A DNA stretch of 48,398 nt from assembly GCF_003429095.1 (NCBI RefSeq), contig NZ_QVTE01000039.1, positions 1 through 48,398 of the forward strand. Reading direction: 5' to 3'. Shown piece by piece: positions 23,429 through 32,648 of the stretch. Positions within the stretch are counted from its first letter, which is position 1. Each line of letters opens with the position of its first letter. The position numbers and the translations under genes were made by a program. The notes beneath the pieces were generated by a model. That model had not been told where the DNA came from, did not search any database, and saw only the letters and a list, made by a program, of their open reading frames with translations. This DNA comes from Peribacillus saganii (lineage in GTDB: Bacteria; Bacillota; Bacilli; Bacillales; DSM-1321).

Positions 23429-24733
23429 ATGAGAATGGTAGACTTAATCGAAAAGAAACGGGACGGGCTGGAGCTGGCAACAGAAGAGATTGATTATATT
23501 ATCGCTGGGTATACAGACGGAAGAATCCCGGACTACCAAATAAGTGCGCTTGCGATGGCCATTTATTTTAATGGGATGACAGAAAAAGAACGTGCAGACC
23601 TGACCATGGCCATGGTTCATTCGGGGGATGTGATCGATCTGTCTGCCATTGAAGGTATCAAGGTGGATAAGCACAGTACCGGAGGAGTAGGCGATACTAC
23701 GACATTGGTTCTCGGCCCTCTTGTCGCTTCTGTTGGTGTACCGGTTGCGAAGATGTCAGGGCGCGGACTTGGACACACCGGTGGAACGATTGACAAGCTG
23801 GAAGCAGTAGAAGGATTCCATGTTGAAATCGAAAATGAAGAGTTCATCAGTCTCGTTAATAAAAACAAGCTGGCAGTCATCGGGCAAAGCGGTAACCTGA
23901 CACCAGCTGATAAAAAGCTATATGCACTGAGGGATGTAACGGCTACCGTAAACAGCATTGCACTGATAGCCAGCTCAATTATGAGCAAGAAAATTGCCGC
24001 TGGCGCTGATGCGATTGTGCTTGATGTCAAAACAGGCGCAGGAGCGTTTATGAAGACACTTTCGGATTCAGAGGATCTTGCTCGTGCCATGGTTAATATC
24101 GGGAACAATGTTGGCAGGCATACGATGGCTGTCATTTCAGACATGAGCCAGCCGCTTGGTTATGCGATAGGTAATGCGCTTGAAGTTCTAGAAGCCATTG
24201 ATACGCTTAAAGGGAAAGGGCCAGCGGACTTGACTGAGCTTTCGCTGACATTAGGAAGCCATATGGTTCTTCTGGCTAAGAAGGCAAATTCACTCGACGA
24301 GGCACGGGCTCTTCTCGAAAATGCAATAAATGATGGTTCAGCGCTTAAGGCCTTTAAAGTTTTCCTGGAAGCACAGGGCGGCAAGGCTGAAGTTGTAGAC
24401 GATCCAGCCAGGCTGCCGCAGGCAAAATTCATCTTTGAACTCGAGGCGAAAGAGGACGGATATGTAGCCGAAATCGTTGCAGATGAAGTCGGAACAGCAG
24501 CCATGCTGCTTGGAGCGGGAAGGGCTACGAAGGATTCTGTTATCGATTTGGCAGTTGGGCTGATGCTCCGCAAAAAGATCGGGGATAAAGTCTCAAAAGG
24601 AGAATCTCTAGTGACCATTTACAGCAATTTTGAAGATGTATCCGAAGTTAAAGAGAAACTTTATGAAAATATCCGTATATCAACTGATTCGGTGCCAAAA
24701 CCGATTTTAATCCATAAAGTCATTACTGCCTGA
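23429..24733 (+). CDS. pdp: Pyrimidine-nucleoside phosphorylase
   Basis: Predicted 434-aa dimeric enzyme that cleaves uridine, thymidine and deoxyuridine with phosphate. The family signature is intact: [12 protein letters not shown], then [16 protein letters not shown], and DVKTGAGAF for phosphate and base binding. B. subtilis Pdp has 433 aa but sits elsewhere, in dra-nupC-pdp. Here it joins deoB and pupG, giving a complete purine and pyrimidine nucleoside salvage block. A repeat-filled interval and no terminator separate it from pupG. A hairpin terminator follows. Confidence 0.94.
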   Translation: MRMVDLIEKKRDGLELATEEIDYIIAGYTDGRIPDYQISALAMAIYFNGMTEKERADLTMAMVHSGDVIDLSAIEGIKVDKHSTGGVGDTTTLVLGPLVASVGVPVAKMSGRGLGHTGGTIDKLEAVEGFHVEIENEEFISLVNKNKLAVIGQSGNLTPADKKLYALRDVTATVNSIALIASSIMSKKIAAGADAIVLDVKTGAGAFMKTLSDSEDLARAMVNIGNNVGRHTMAVISDMSQPLGYAIGNALEVLEAIDTLKGKGPADLTELSLTLGSHMVLLAKKANSLDEARALLENAINDGSALKAFKVFLEAQGGKAEVVDDPARLPQAKFIFELEAKEDGYVAEIVADEVGTAAMLLGAGRATKDSVIDLAVGLMLRKKIGDKVSKGESLVTIYSNFEDVSEVKEKLYENIRISTDSVPKPILIHKVITA

Positions 24734-24758
24734 CGGGTAAAATTTATACATTTATAGC

Positions 24759-24805
24759 AAAAAAAGCTGATTCGCGGGGGAAATCCGACGGATCAGCTTT
24801 TTTTT
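24759..24805 (+). terminator. Terminator after pdp
   Basis: AAAAAAGCTGAT...GATCAGCTTTTTTTT encloses a GC-rich loop of about 20 nt (ttcgcgggggaaatccgacg). The A and T runs make it bidirectional in form. Confidence 0.88.
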
Positions 24806-24896
24806 GATTTTTTTAGAAAATCTTTTTCTAAAACCAGCTGTATAAATTTGGCTGGTTTGGAAAAGATGGAAGCTATAAAGATTGGAGGGTTTGGAG

Positions 24897-26072
24897 ATGA
24901 AACGCATTCTTTCTCTATGCTTTACTGTAGTTTTATTGTCCAGCATAATTTTGCCGGCAGCACAAGCTGCCAAGGCTTCTGAAAAGAAAAGTGTAGAACT
25001 AGCCGAAAATGCCAGATCGGCAATCTTGATAGAACGAGATACAGGCGCCATTCTATATGAAAAAAACTCGGACGAAAAACTGCCGCCGGCAAGCATGACA
25101 AAAATTATGACCATGCTATTGATTATGGAAGCGATCGACAAAGGCGAACTAACGTTGAAGGAGAAAGTCAGAACAAGTGAGTATGCAGCTTCAATGGGAG
25201 GTTCACAAATTTTTCTTGAGCCTGGCGAAGAAATGACAACTGAACAAATGCTTCAGGGAATTGCGATAGGTTCAGGGAATGATGCATCCGTTGCCATGGC
25301 TGAAAGAATTGCCGGATCAGAAGAAGCCTTTATCGACATGATGAACAAAAAGGTGAAAGAACTGGGATTGAAGAATACGAAATTCCAAAATGCAACAGGA
25401 CTTCCTGAAGCTGACCATTACAGTACTGCGCATGATATGGCAATCATGGGTAAGGAATTGCTTAAATATAACTTAATTACTAAATTCACGGGAACATATG
25501 AGTCATATTTGCGGGAAGACACGGAAAAAAAATTCTGGCTTGTAAACACCAATCGATTAGTTAAATTTTATCCTGGCGTAGATGGTCTAAAAACAGGCTT
25601 TACAAATGAGGCAAAATATTGCCTAACAGCTACGGCGAAAAAGGGAGATATGCGGGTAATCGCTGTTGTTTTCGGTGCACCTACCCCTAAAGATCGGAAT
25701 GCCCAAGTAACAAAGATGCTCGATTATGCCTTTTCTCAGTATATGACGCATCCGATTTATAAACGCGGAATTTCGCTGCAAAAGGTTAAAGTCAGCAAAG
25801 GCAGCTCCAAGACAGTAACCGCTGTTACAAGCGAGCCGATTTCTGTCTTAACGAAAAAGGGTGGCAATATAAAGGATCTTACTCATAAAATTTCGATTAA
25901 GAAAAACCTTCAAGCACCAATCAAGCAAGGAGATAGAATCGGAACATTTTCAATCGTGAAGGATGGAAAGGTATTAGTCAAGTCGCCGATTGTCGCTAAA
26001 GAAACAGTAGAGAAAGCAAGCTGGTGGCAAATGTATAAGCGGGCTTTCGGCATGTTTTCCTCTGCAGATTAG
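24897..26072 (+). CDS. dacF: DacF, sporulation D-alanyl-D-alanine carboxypeptidase
   Basis: Predicted 391-aa penicillin-binding protein (S11 family), B. subtilis 389 aa. DacF trims stem peptides of spore peptidoglycan in the forespore under sigma-F. The signal peptide is residues 1-24 (ends PAAQAAKA). Catalytic motifs are SMTK (SxxK), SGN and KTG (DGLKTGFT). The C-terminal beta domain ends in an amphipathic helix (KASWWQMYKRAFGMF) for membrane attachment. ATG 24897 is preceded by TGGAGGG; a TTG at 24882 is less likely. A possible sigma-F-like GTATA (24840) and GGAAAAGATG (24859) lie upstream, but at short spacing. Confidence 0.93.
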   Translation: MKRILSLCFTVVLLSSIILPAAQAAKASEKKSVELAENARSAILIERDTGAILYEKNSDEKLPPASMTKIMTMLLIMEAIDKGELTLKEKVRTSEYAASMGGSQIFLEPGEEMTTEQMLQGIAIGSGNDASVAMAERIAGSEEAFIDMMNKKVKELGLKNTKFQNATGLPEADHYSTAHDMAIMGKELLKYNLITKFTGTYESYLREDTEKKFWLVNTNRLVKFYPGVDGLKTGFTNEAKYCLTATAKKGDMRVIAVVFGAPTPKDRNAQVTKMLDYAFSQYMTHPIYKRGISLQKVKVSKGSSKTVTAVTSEPISVLTKKGGNIKDLTHKISIKKNLQAPIKQGDRIGTFSIVKDGKVLVKSPIVAKETVEKASWWQMYKRAFGMFSSAD

Positions 26073-26142
26073 CAGTCTCTGTCTAAATATGTACAAAACC
26101 GGAGCTGACTATCTCGAATAAGCACTAGTTTTGTCACCATGA

Positions 26143-26171
26143 AGGAATTTTGTATAAGGAAATAGAAATGA
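26143..26171 (+). promoter_or_regulatory. Candidate sigma-H promoter for the spoIIA operon
   Basis: AGGAATT (26143-26149) fits the sigma-H -35 (RnAGGAwww). GAAATGA (26165-26171) is near the -10 (RnnGAATww), one mismatch off, about 14-15 bp away. B. subtilis spoIIA is sigma-H and Spo0A controlled. The start codon is 35 nt downstream. Confidence 0.55.
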
Positions 26172-26205
26172 CTCACTAGACGACAGAAAAGGGAGGCTGT
26201 ATATA

Positions 26206-26556
26206 GTGAGTCTTACTATTGAAATGGAGGCAAGGAACCAGATTCTTTGCATCCGGCTGAAAGGTGAACTGGATCATCATACTGCAGAAGATCTCAAGAA
26301 CCAGGCTACCCGTGAAATCGAGAAGCACGGAATCCGGCATATTATATTAAATCTTGAGGAGCTATCATTTATGGATAGCTCGGGTCTTGGTGTGATTCTT
26401 GGGAGATATAAGCAAATCAAACAAACACAGGGTGAAATGATTGTGTGTGCTATTTCCCCGTCGATAAAGCGTTTATTCGATATGTCCGGGCTCTTTAAAA
26501 TTATCAAGCTCGAGGTTTCCGAAGAAAATGCTTTACAAAGATTGGGGGTTGCCTAG
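26206..26556 (+). CDS. spoIIAA: SpoIIAA, anti-sigma-F factor antagonist
   Basis: Predicted 116-aa STAS-domain protein. Unphosphorylated SpoIIAA releases sigma-F from SpoIIAB in the forespore; SpoIIAB phosphorylates it and SpoIIE dephosphorylates it. The phosphorylated serine lies in FMDSSGLG (S58, as in B. subtilis). It starts with GTG after AAAAGGGAGG. spoIIAB begins 3 nt later. Confidence 0.96.
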   Translation: MSLTIEMEARNQILCIRLKGELDHHTAEDLKNQATREIEKHGIRHIILNLEELSFMDSSGLGVILGRYKQIKQTQGEMIVCAISPSIKRLFDMSGLFKIIKLEVSEENALQRLGVA

Positions 26557-26559
26557 GTT

Positions 26560-27000
26560 ATGAAAAATAAAATGGAATTGCAGTTTTCTGCACTTAGCCA
26601 AAATGAATCATTTGCCCGTGTAACAGTTGCTGCTTTTATTGCCCAGCTGGATCCGACTATGGATGAGCTTACTGAAGTTAAAACGGTTGTTTCTGAAGCC
26701 GTGACAAATTCCATTATTCATGGATATGAAAATAATCCTGAGGGCACCGTTTTTATCTCAGTAACAATTGAGGATGATCTTATCGAGCTCACAATCAGGG
26801 ATGAAGGTATTGGAATTGATGATGTGGAGGAAGCGATGCAGCCGCTTTATACCTCTAAGCCTGAGCTGGAGCGTTCAGGTATGGGCTTTACCATTATGGA
26901 GAATTTTATGGATGAAATTCAGGTAGTGTCACACCGTGGAGAAGGAACGATCGTCCGATTAAAAAAGCACGTAACTAAAAGTAAAGCTTTGTGCAATTAA
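26560..27000 (+). CDS. spoIIAB: SpoIIAB, anti-sigma-F factor and kinase
   Basis: Predicted 146-aa GHKL-fold serine kinase that holds sigma-F inactive and phosphorylates SpoIIAA. ATP-binding boxes are present: N box [14 protein letters not shown]1 IRDEGIGI and G2 SGMGFTIM. Length matches B. subtilis (146 aa). It lies between spoIIAA and sigF with gaps of 3 and 13 nt. Confidence 0.96.
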   Translation: MKNKMELQFSALSQNESFARVTVAAFIAQLDPTMDELTEVKTVVSEAVTNSIIHGYENNPEGTVFISVTIEDDLIELTIRDEGIGIDDVEEAMQPLYTSKPELERSGMGFTIMENFMDEIQVVSHRGEGTIVRLKKHVTKSKALCN

Positions 27001-27013
27001 GGGAGATTTGCTT

Positions 27014-27772
27014 ATGGATGTGGGTGTCAAAAAAGAAAAGGGCCAAGTCCATCTAAAGGATGATGAAGTAAGGGATTTGATCCGACGCAGCCAGAGTGGG
27101 GACCAGGATGCAAGAGACCTGATTGTAAAAAGCAACTTAAGATTGGTTTGGTCAGTAGTGCAGCGCTTTTTAAATCGCGGTTATGAACCTGATGATTTAT
27201 ACCAAATTGGCTGTATCGGGCTTTTAAAATCGGTAGATAAATTCGATTTATCATTTGAGGTAAAATTTTCCACCTATGCCGTTCCCATGATCATCGGCGA
27301 AATCCAGAGGTTTATTCGGGATGATGGAACGGTAAAGGTGAGCAGGTCGCTTAAAGAGATGGCGAACAAAATCCGCAGAGCTAAAGAGGAACTGTCCAAA
27401 ACTTATGGCAGGGTTCCGACGGTAAATGAACTCTCGGAATATTTGCAGCTCTCTCCAGAAGAAATCATTATGGCCCAGGAAGCAAGCCGAAGTCCATCAT
27501 CCATCCATGAAACGGTATATGAGAATGACGGGGATCCGATTACTCTCCTTGACCAGATTGCCGATGCGAATGATACAAAATGGTTTGATAAAATTGCCCT
27601 GAAAGAAGCGATCCAGGAGCTTGATGAACGTGAAAAGCTGATTGTTTATCTGAGGTACTATAAAGATCAGACCCAGTCGGAAGTAGCGTCCCGTCTAGGG
27701 ATTTCACAAGTGCAGGTGTCTAGGCTTGAAAAGAAAATATTATCTCAAATGAAAGACCATATGAATCAATGA
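27014..27772 (+). CDS. sigF: Sigma-F, early forespore RNA polymerase sigma factor
   Basis: Predicted 252-aa sigma-70 family factor (B. subtilis 255 aa), the first forespore-specific sigma. Region 2 is seen as NLRLVWSVVQRF and DDLYQIGCIGLLKSVDKF with FSTYAVPMIIGEIQRF. Region 3 is around RSLKEMANKIRRAKE. Region 4.2 is QSEVASRLGISQVQVSRLEKKI. ATG 27014 follows AAGGGAGA; the TTG at 27008 is less likely. Its stop codon lies inside the terminator stem. Confidence 0.96.
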   Translation: MDVGVKKEKGQVHLKDDEVRDLIRRSQSGDQDARDLIVKSNLRLVWSVVQRFLNRGYEPDDLYQIGCIGLLKSVDKFDLSFEVKFSTYAVPMIIGEIQRFIRDDGTVKVSRSLKEMANKIRRAKEELSKTYGRVPTVNELSEYLQLSPEEIIMAQEASRSPSSIHETVYENDGDPITLLDQIADANDTKWFDKIALKEAIQELDEREKLIVYLRYYKDQTQSEVASRLGISQVQVSRLEKKILSQMKDHMNQ

Positions 27773-27787
27773 TTCATATGGTTTTTT
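27756..27787 (+). terminator. Terminator of the spoIIA operon, overlapping the sigF stop
   Basis: ACCATATGAATC and GATTCATATGGT form a perfect 12-bp stem around AAT, followed by TTTTTAAT. The sigF TGA (27770-27772) is part of the hairpin. Confidence 0.92.
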
Positions 27788-27930
27788 AATTCTCAAATGG
27801 ATAAATCGCTTCGCTGTACCATCCTCTAAGAAGAAATCTCTGCCACTTATAAAGAGATGGACTTCAAAAAATTTCCAACAAACCATCAACAGCAAAATAT
27901 CATACCAATTTATGGTTCTATCGCTCTTGC

Positions 27931-27961
27931 TGTATTTTCAAATGATTTCCTACGGATACTA
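27931..27961 (+). promoter_or_regulatory. Candidate sigma-G/sigma-F type promoter for spoVA
   Basis: TGTATT (27931-27936) and CGGATACTA (27953-27961), about 17 bp apart, resemble the sigma-G boxes (TGnATA and CATACTA). The B. subtilis spoVA operon is sigma-G dependent. The first gene starts 36 nt downstream. Confidence 0.55.
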
Positions 27962-27997
27962 CCTTTAGGGTAAATTTGCGTGCGGAGTGTGAGAAGC

Positions 27998-28618
27998 ATG
28001 GAAAATATGGTCTATATTAGAATGCGCTACCGCGTACACGTGCATCAGGACCAAAATATACAAGTGAAAAATATTGCAAAGGTATTAGGTCCGGAACAAC
28101 TGGTTAAAAAAGTGGAGGAGATCTTTGTTCACCAGGTTTCTATCGAGGATAAAACAATTGTGATCATTGACCTGTCACAGATGCTGGCTAGAATTTTAGA
28201 AAGCATGCCAGGTTTGGAGGTTCAAACCTTCGGACCGACACAAACAATCGTTGAAATCATATATGACAAAAGAAAAGTTTCATATCTTGCTGTCACTGCA
28301 GTCTGGCTGCTGCTTTTTTTCGGAACAGCTTTGACAATCATGAACTATCACGAAGATGTTAGCATGCAGGATGTGCATCAGAAGCTGTTTAAAATAATCA
28401 CTGGCAGGGAAGACAGCAAGCCCCTTCTTATCCAGATTCCGTACAGCTTTGGTTTAGGGTTGGGAATGATCTTGTTTTTTAATCATTTTTTCCGAAAACG
28501 ATTCAATGAAGAGCCGAGTCCCCTTGAGGTTGAGATTTTTAATTACCAGCAAGATTTGGATCAATTTATGATTATGAATGAAAACAAGGAAAGTGTAAAG
28601 CAGCTAGATGAGCGTTAA
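27998..28618 (+). CDS. spoVAA: SpoVAA, dipicolinate channel accessory protein
   Basis: Predicted 206-aa spore inner-membrane protein (B. subtilis 206 aa). An N-terminal extracytoplasmic-type domain (about 1-98, starting MVYIRMRYRVHV) is followed by TM segments at about 97-115 and 150-167. SpoVA proteins move Ca-dipicolinic acid into the forespore and out during germination. ATG 27998 is chosen by alignment with the usual N-terminus; GGAG is 10 nt upstream. It overlaps spoVAB by 11 nt. Confidence 0.92.
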   Translation: MENMVYIRMRYRVHVHQDQNIQVKNIAKVLGPEQLVKKVEEIFVHQVSIEDKTIVIIDLSQMLARILESMPGLEVQTFGPTQTIVEIIYDKRKVSYLAVTAVWLLLFFGTALTIMNYHEDVSMQDVHQKLFKIITGREDSKPLLIQIPYSFGLGLGMILFFNHFFRKRFNEEPSPLEVEIFNYQQDLDQFMIMNENKESVKQLDER

Positions 28619-29030
28619 AATCCTGTTCGCCGCATTTATTGGTCTGGCTGGGGGCCTGGCTGTTGGAGCAGGTTTTGTTGCATTCATCTCGGTGCTAGGT
28701 ATCATACCTAGATTGATACAGCTTACTAAGACTGAAAAACTGATTCATTCGTATCAATTTGCTGCTGTTCTTGGGGCTGTAGCGGGCGGATGGATTAGCC
28801 TGCAGGATACGACCTTCGGATTTTGGAAATTCTTCCTTATTCCTATAGGGCTTGCAAACGGAATATTTAATGGGATGCTGGCGGCTGCTCTCACCGAAGT
28901 TCTGAATGTCTGGCCAATACTTGCAAAAAGAATCGGCCTCCAGGAGAAAATTGTTTATCTATTAATGGCTATAGTCTTGGGTAAGGTATTTGGATCCTTA
29001 TTTCAATGGGTTTATTTTGTAGACCGCTAA
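28608..29030 (+). CDS. spoVAB: SpoVAB membrane protein
   Basis: Predicted 140-aa protein with four TM segments (B. subtilis 141 aa), second gene of the spoVA operon. N-terminal FAAFIGLAGGLAVGAGFVAF and FWKFFLIPIGLANGIFNGML are typical. In B. subtilis it is followed by spoVAC, spoVAD and spoVAEB. Here the next gene, after 33 nt, is spoVAEA. Confidence 0.92.
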   Translation: MSVKILFAAFIGLAGGLAVGAGFVAFISVLGIIPRLIQLTKTEKLIHSYQFAAVLGAVAGGWISLQDTTFGFWKFFLIPIGLANGIFNGMLAAALTEVLNVWPILAKRIGLQEKIVYLLMAIVLGKVFGSLFQWVYFVDR

Positions 29031-29063
29031 TCCCTGAATCGAGCGTCAGCGGAAAGGAAATCA

Positions 29064-29678
29064 ATGATGGCAGAAAAGAGGAAGGTTATTCTTGTCGCCG
29101 ATGGAGATGAATATGCTAAGCGGACACTGGAACGTGTGTCCGCAGATTTAAACTGCCGCTGTATTTCAATGTCCCAGGGCAACCCTTCAGTGCTTTCCGG
29201 TCCACAGCTCGTACAGCTGATTAAGAAGGCAGCCCATGACCCGGTCCTGGTTATGTTTGATGATTGCGGTTATGTAGGAGAGGGTGCAGGGGAAATTGCA
29301 ATGCGTTACGTAGCAGGACACGAAGATATCGAAGTGCTCGGCATAATCGCTGTTGCTTCTAAAACACATCACAGGGAATGGACAAAGGTTGATGTGTGCA
29401 TTGACCGTGATTGCCAGCTCACCGAATTTGGTGTTGATAAATACGGGGCGAGGGAGCAGGAGCTTGGCAGAATCACTGGAGATACAGTGTATTGTGTTGA
29501 TCAGCTGAATGCTCCCGTAGTGGTCGGGATAGGTGATATCGGGAAAATGTCGAGGCGGGATTATTATAAAATTGGTTCACCCGTCACCAGGCTGGCGATC
29601 GAAATTATTCTAGAAAGGAGCGGATATAATGGATACAAAACAGCAAACAATGACACCGATTCCGAAACGCACCGCTGA
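29064..29678 (+). CDS. spoVAEA: SpoVAEA, soluble SpoVA-operon protein
   Basis: Predicted 204-aa soluble protein (B. subtilis 203 aa). It has [16 protein letters not shown] at the N-terminus, [19 protein letters not shown] in the middle and [15 protein letters not shown] near the end, all family-typical. SpoVAEA is found in spores and helps speed germination; it is not part of the core channel. GGAAAGGAAATCA lies before tandem ATGs (29064, 29067). Its 3' end overlaps spoVAF by 50 nt. Confidence 0.92.
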   Translation: MMAEKRKVILVADGDEYAKRTLERVSADLNCRCISMSQGNPSVLSGPQLVQLIKKAAHDPVLVMFDDCGYVGEGAGEIAMRYVAGHEDIEVLGIIAVASKTHHREWTKVDVCIDRDCQLTEFGVDKYGAREQELGRITGDTVYCVDQLNAPVVVGIGDIGKMSRRDYYKIGSPVTRLAIEIILERSGYNGYKTANNDTDSETHR

Positions 29679-31104
29679 AGCGGAAGAATATATGAAGGAA
29701 CGTGTGGGGCTTGGCAAAAGCTTTGACCTCGGTGTCAGGAAATTAAACCTCCTGAAAAAAGAGGTACAAGTGTATTATGTAAACGGGCTATGCGACCCAT
29801 TGTTCATTATCAATATCATTGAGGAATTGGTTGATACCAATGAAACAGAATATAGGACCGCCTCTAAAGCGTTTGAAGTGGTACACAATAGAATTCTTCA
29901 CCAATCAGTCAAGATTATTGAAACAATGGACGAACTTGTGGATGAGGTATTATCAGGATTGATCGTGATTTTGGTAGATGGAACAGATAAAGGACTCGTT
30001 GTCGATGTAAGGAGCTATCCAGGTCGACAGCCGCAAGAGCCGGATACTGAAAAAGTTATTCGTGGTTCACGCGACGGATTTGTTGAGAATATAATCGTCA
30101 ATACAGCACTGACAAGAAGAAGAATAAGGGATGAGCGGCTGAGATTTGAGATATTCAGAGTAGGTGAACGATCAAAGACGGATATTGCAGTAGGGTATAT
30201 AGAAGGCGTGGCCGATCCGGGAATAGTTGATGAGATTCTAAGGCGCCTTAAATCAATTAAGATTGACGGCTTGACAATGTCAGATAAAACAGTAGAAGAA
30301 TTTCTGGTTAATCAGGGTTATAATCCCTATCCGCTTGTCCGCTACACGGAACGGGCTGACGTAGCAGCCAATCATATTTTAGAAGGGCATGTGCTCATTT
30401 ATGTTGATACATCACCGAGTGTAATCATTGCTCCTACAACGATTTTCCACCATGTGCAGCATGCCGAGGAATATCGACAGTCTCCGGCTGTAGGAACATT
30501 TATAAGATGGATGCGGTTTATTGCTATTTTTGCATCATTATATCTGCTCCCTTTTTGGTTTTTATTTGTCCTGGAGAAGCATATGCTGCCGGATATGCTG
30601 AAATTTATTGGTCCTAGCAAAACCACCCATATTCCTATAGTTTTACAATTATTTATCGCTGACGCTGGAATGGAGTTTTTAAGAATGGCAGCTATTCATA
30701 CCCCTACTGCTTTAACGACTGCAATGGGCCTGATTGCCGCTATACTAATTGGGGAAATTGCTGTAAATGTTGGATTGTTTGTACCGGAAGTTATTTTATA
30801 TGTCGCAATTGCGACGATTGGAAGTTTTGCAACGCCAAGCCTTGAACTGAGTGTTGCCAATAAAATGATCAGGCTGGTCCTGCTTATTCTTGTAGCGGTT
30901 TTCCGGGCCCCAGGTTTAATTATTGGCACTACTGTATACATACTTTACCTCGTCAGTATCAGGGCTCTCCATACACCTTATTTATGGCCTTTCATTCCAT
31001 TTAACCCTGGAGCCTTCAAGCATATCCTTTTCAGGACAACGGTACCCGGATCAAAACTTAGGCCGAGGATTGTGCATCCTCAGGATAGATATAGGCGGCC
31101 ATAA
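29629..31104 (+). CDS. spoVAF: SpoVAF, GerA-family spore membrane protein
   Basis: Predicted 491-aa protein (B. subtilis 493 aa) of the GerA family. A large N-terminal soluble domain (about 1-280) carries [21 protein letters not shown] and the conserved [15 protein letters not shown] stretch (here [15 protein letters not shown]). About five TM segments follow (from about 295 to 450). It modulates the FigP/SpoVAF ion channel during germination in B. subtilis. GAAAGGAGCGGATA precedes the ATG. It ends the shortened spoVA operon; lysA begins 122 nt later. Confidence 0.93.
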   Translation: MDTKQQTMTPIPKRTAEAEEYMKERVGLGKSFDLGVRKLNLLKKEVQVYYVNGLCDPLFIINIIEELVDTNETEYRTASKAFEVVHNRILHQSVKIIETMDELVDEVLSGLIVILVDGTDKGLVVDVRSYPGRQPQEPDTEKVIRGSRDGFVENIIVNTALTRRRIRDERLRFEIFRVGERSKTDIAVGYIEGVADPGIVDEILRRLKSIKIDGLTMSDKTVEEFLVNQGYNPYPLVRYTERADVAANHILEGHVLIYVDTSPSVIIAPTTIFHHVQHAEEYRQSPAVGTFIRWMRFIAIFASLYLLPFWFLFVLEKHMLPDMLKFIGPSKTTHIPIVLQLFIADAGMEFLRMAAIHTPTALTTAMGLIAAILIGEIAVNVGLFVPEVILYVAIATIGSFATPSLELSVANKMIRLVLLILVAVFRAPGLIIGTTVYILYLVSIRALHTPYLWPFIPFNPGAFKHILFRTTVPGSKLRPRIVHPQDRYRRP

Positions 31105-31226
31105 TATGGGCAAATTTCAGCTGAATTCCTGTTGAAGTTCCCTTGTTTCTATGGTAATTTTATCTTTATTAGCTTTTAAATGTAGATGATGGGAAGAACA
31201 CGGGATAGAGGAAGGAAAGTGGAGAA

Positions 31227-32531
31227 ATGCATTATTATGGAACGGCCCAAGTGAATGCGAAGGGTAACTTGGAAATCGGCGGCGTAGATACAATGGATCT
31301 TGCAGCGGAGCATGGCACACCGCTTTATGTATATGATGTAGCGCTTATCCGCGAAAGGGCAAGAGGGTTTAAGGAAACCTTTGAAAGATTGGGAGTAGCC
31401 GCACAGGTTGCTTATGCAAGCAAAGCCTTTTCATCGATAGCAATGGTTCAGCTTGCTGAGGAAGAGGGGCTCTCCCTGGATGTAGTGTCAGCGGGGGAAT
31501 TATATACAGCTCTTGCTGCCGAATTTCCTGTAGAACGTATTCACTTTCATGGTAACAATAAAAGTGAAGAAGAATTGATAATGGCATTGGATCACAATAT
31601 AGGCTGTATTGTAGTCGATAATTTTTCCGAACTGGCTCTTCTGGAGGAAATCTGTGAAATCAGGAGACAGAAGGTAAATATACTTTTGCGTGTGACTCCA
31701 GGAATTGAGGCGCATACGCACGATTATATCCTGACTGGCCAGGAAGATTCGAAATTCGGTTTTGATTTACAAAATGGACAAGCAGAAGAAGCTTTGGAAA
31801 GCTCATTACGTTCTGAATGGCTGCAGGTTCTTGGTCTGCACTGTCATATCGGTTCCCAAATTTTTGAAACAACAGGCTTTTTGCTGGCTGCGAAGAAAAT
31901 TATCGATAAATTAGCTGAATTTCACGATAAGTTCGGGTACGTTTCAAAGGTGCTCAATTTAGGGGGAGGCTTTGGTATCCGCTATACGGAGGAGGATCAG
32001 CCGCTCCCGGCAGCAAGCTATGTTGATGCTATTGTGACAGAAGTGAAGGATCAGCTCGGACAGACAGACCTGCCAATGCCGGAAATCTGGATTGAGCCAG
32101 GGCGCTCGCTAGTCGGTGACGCTGGATTGACTCTTTATAAAGTAGGTTCTGAAAAGGTAGTACCAAATCTGCGGAAATATCTAGCAATTGATGGAGGCAT
32201 GAGTGACAATATCCGCCCTGCGTTATACGATGCGAAATATGAGGCGGTATTAGCTAACCGTCCACTTGATCAAGCAGAGGAAACGGTTGCGATTGCCGGA
32301 AAGTGCTGCGAAAGCGGAGACATGCTTATCTGGGACCTGCCGCTGCCAAAAGCAGAGCGCGGGGATGTGCTCGCTGTATTCTGTACTGGCGCCTATGGTT
32401 ACTCAATGTCCAACAATTACAACCGTATACCAAGGCCGGCTGTTGTATTCGTTGAAAATGGAATCTCTCATTTAGTTGTAAAACGGGAATCTATAGAGGA
32501 TCTATTGCGTCTGGATTTGCAGCTTCAGTAA
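31227..32531 (+). CDS. lysA: Diaminopimelate decarboxylase
   Basis: Predicted 434-aa PLP enzyme (fold III) that makes L-lysine from meso-diaminopimelate, the last step of lysine synthesis. The PLP lysine is K66 in VAYASKAFSS. GLHCHIGSQ and LNLGGGFGI bind phosphate. GKCCESGDML carries the catalytic Cys and Glu from the partner subunit. AGGAAAGTGGAGAA precedes the ATG. The position after spoVAF is as in B. subtilis. A terminator follows. Confidence 0.96.
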   Translation: MHYYGTAQVNAKGNLEIGGVDTMDLAAEHGTPLYVYDVALIRERARGFKETFERLGVAAQVAYASKAFSSIAMVQLAEEEGLSLDVVSAGELYTALAAEFPVERIHFHGNNKSEEELIMALDHNIGCIVVDNFSELALLEEICEIRRQKVNILLRVTPGIEAHTHDYILTGQEDSKFGFDLQNGQAEEALESSLRSEWLQVLGLHCHIGSQIFETTGFLLAAKKIIDKLAEFHDKFGYVSKVLNLGGGFGIRYTEEDQPLPAASYVDAIVTEVKDQLGQTDLPMPEIWIEPGRSLVGDAGLTLYKVGSEKVVPNLRKYLAIDGGMSDNIRPALYDAKYEAVLANRPLDQAEETVAIAGKCCESGDMLIWDLPLPKAERGDVLAVFCTGAYGYSMSNNYNRIPRPAVVFVENGISHLVVKRESIEDLLRLDLQLQ

Positions 32532-32540
32532 ATAATGAAG

Positions 32541-32576
32541 AAAAGACCCGTACACTTAGTCATACGGGTCTTTTTT
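32541..32576. terminator. Terminator after lysA, bidirectional in form
   Basis: AAAAGACCCGTA and TACGGGTCTTTTTT enclose a 10-nt loop. It may also serve the convergent gene at 32649 from the minus strand. Confidence 0.9.
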
Positions 32577-32648
32577 ATCGAAATTAAATTTAAAGGGCCA
32601 AGTCTGCCACATGACTGCTAAAAAAATCGGTTCACTAGACTGCCATTC

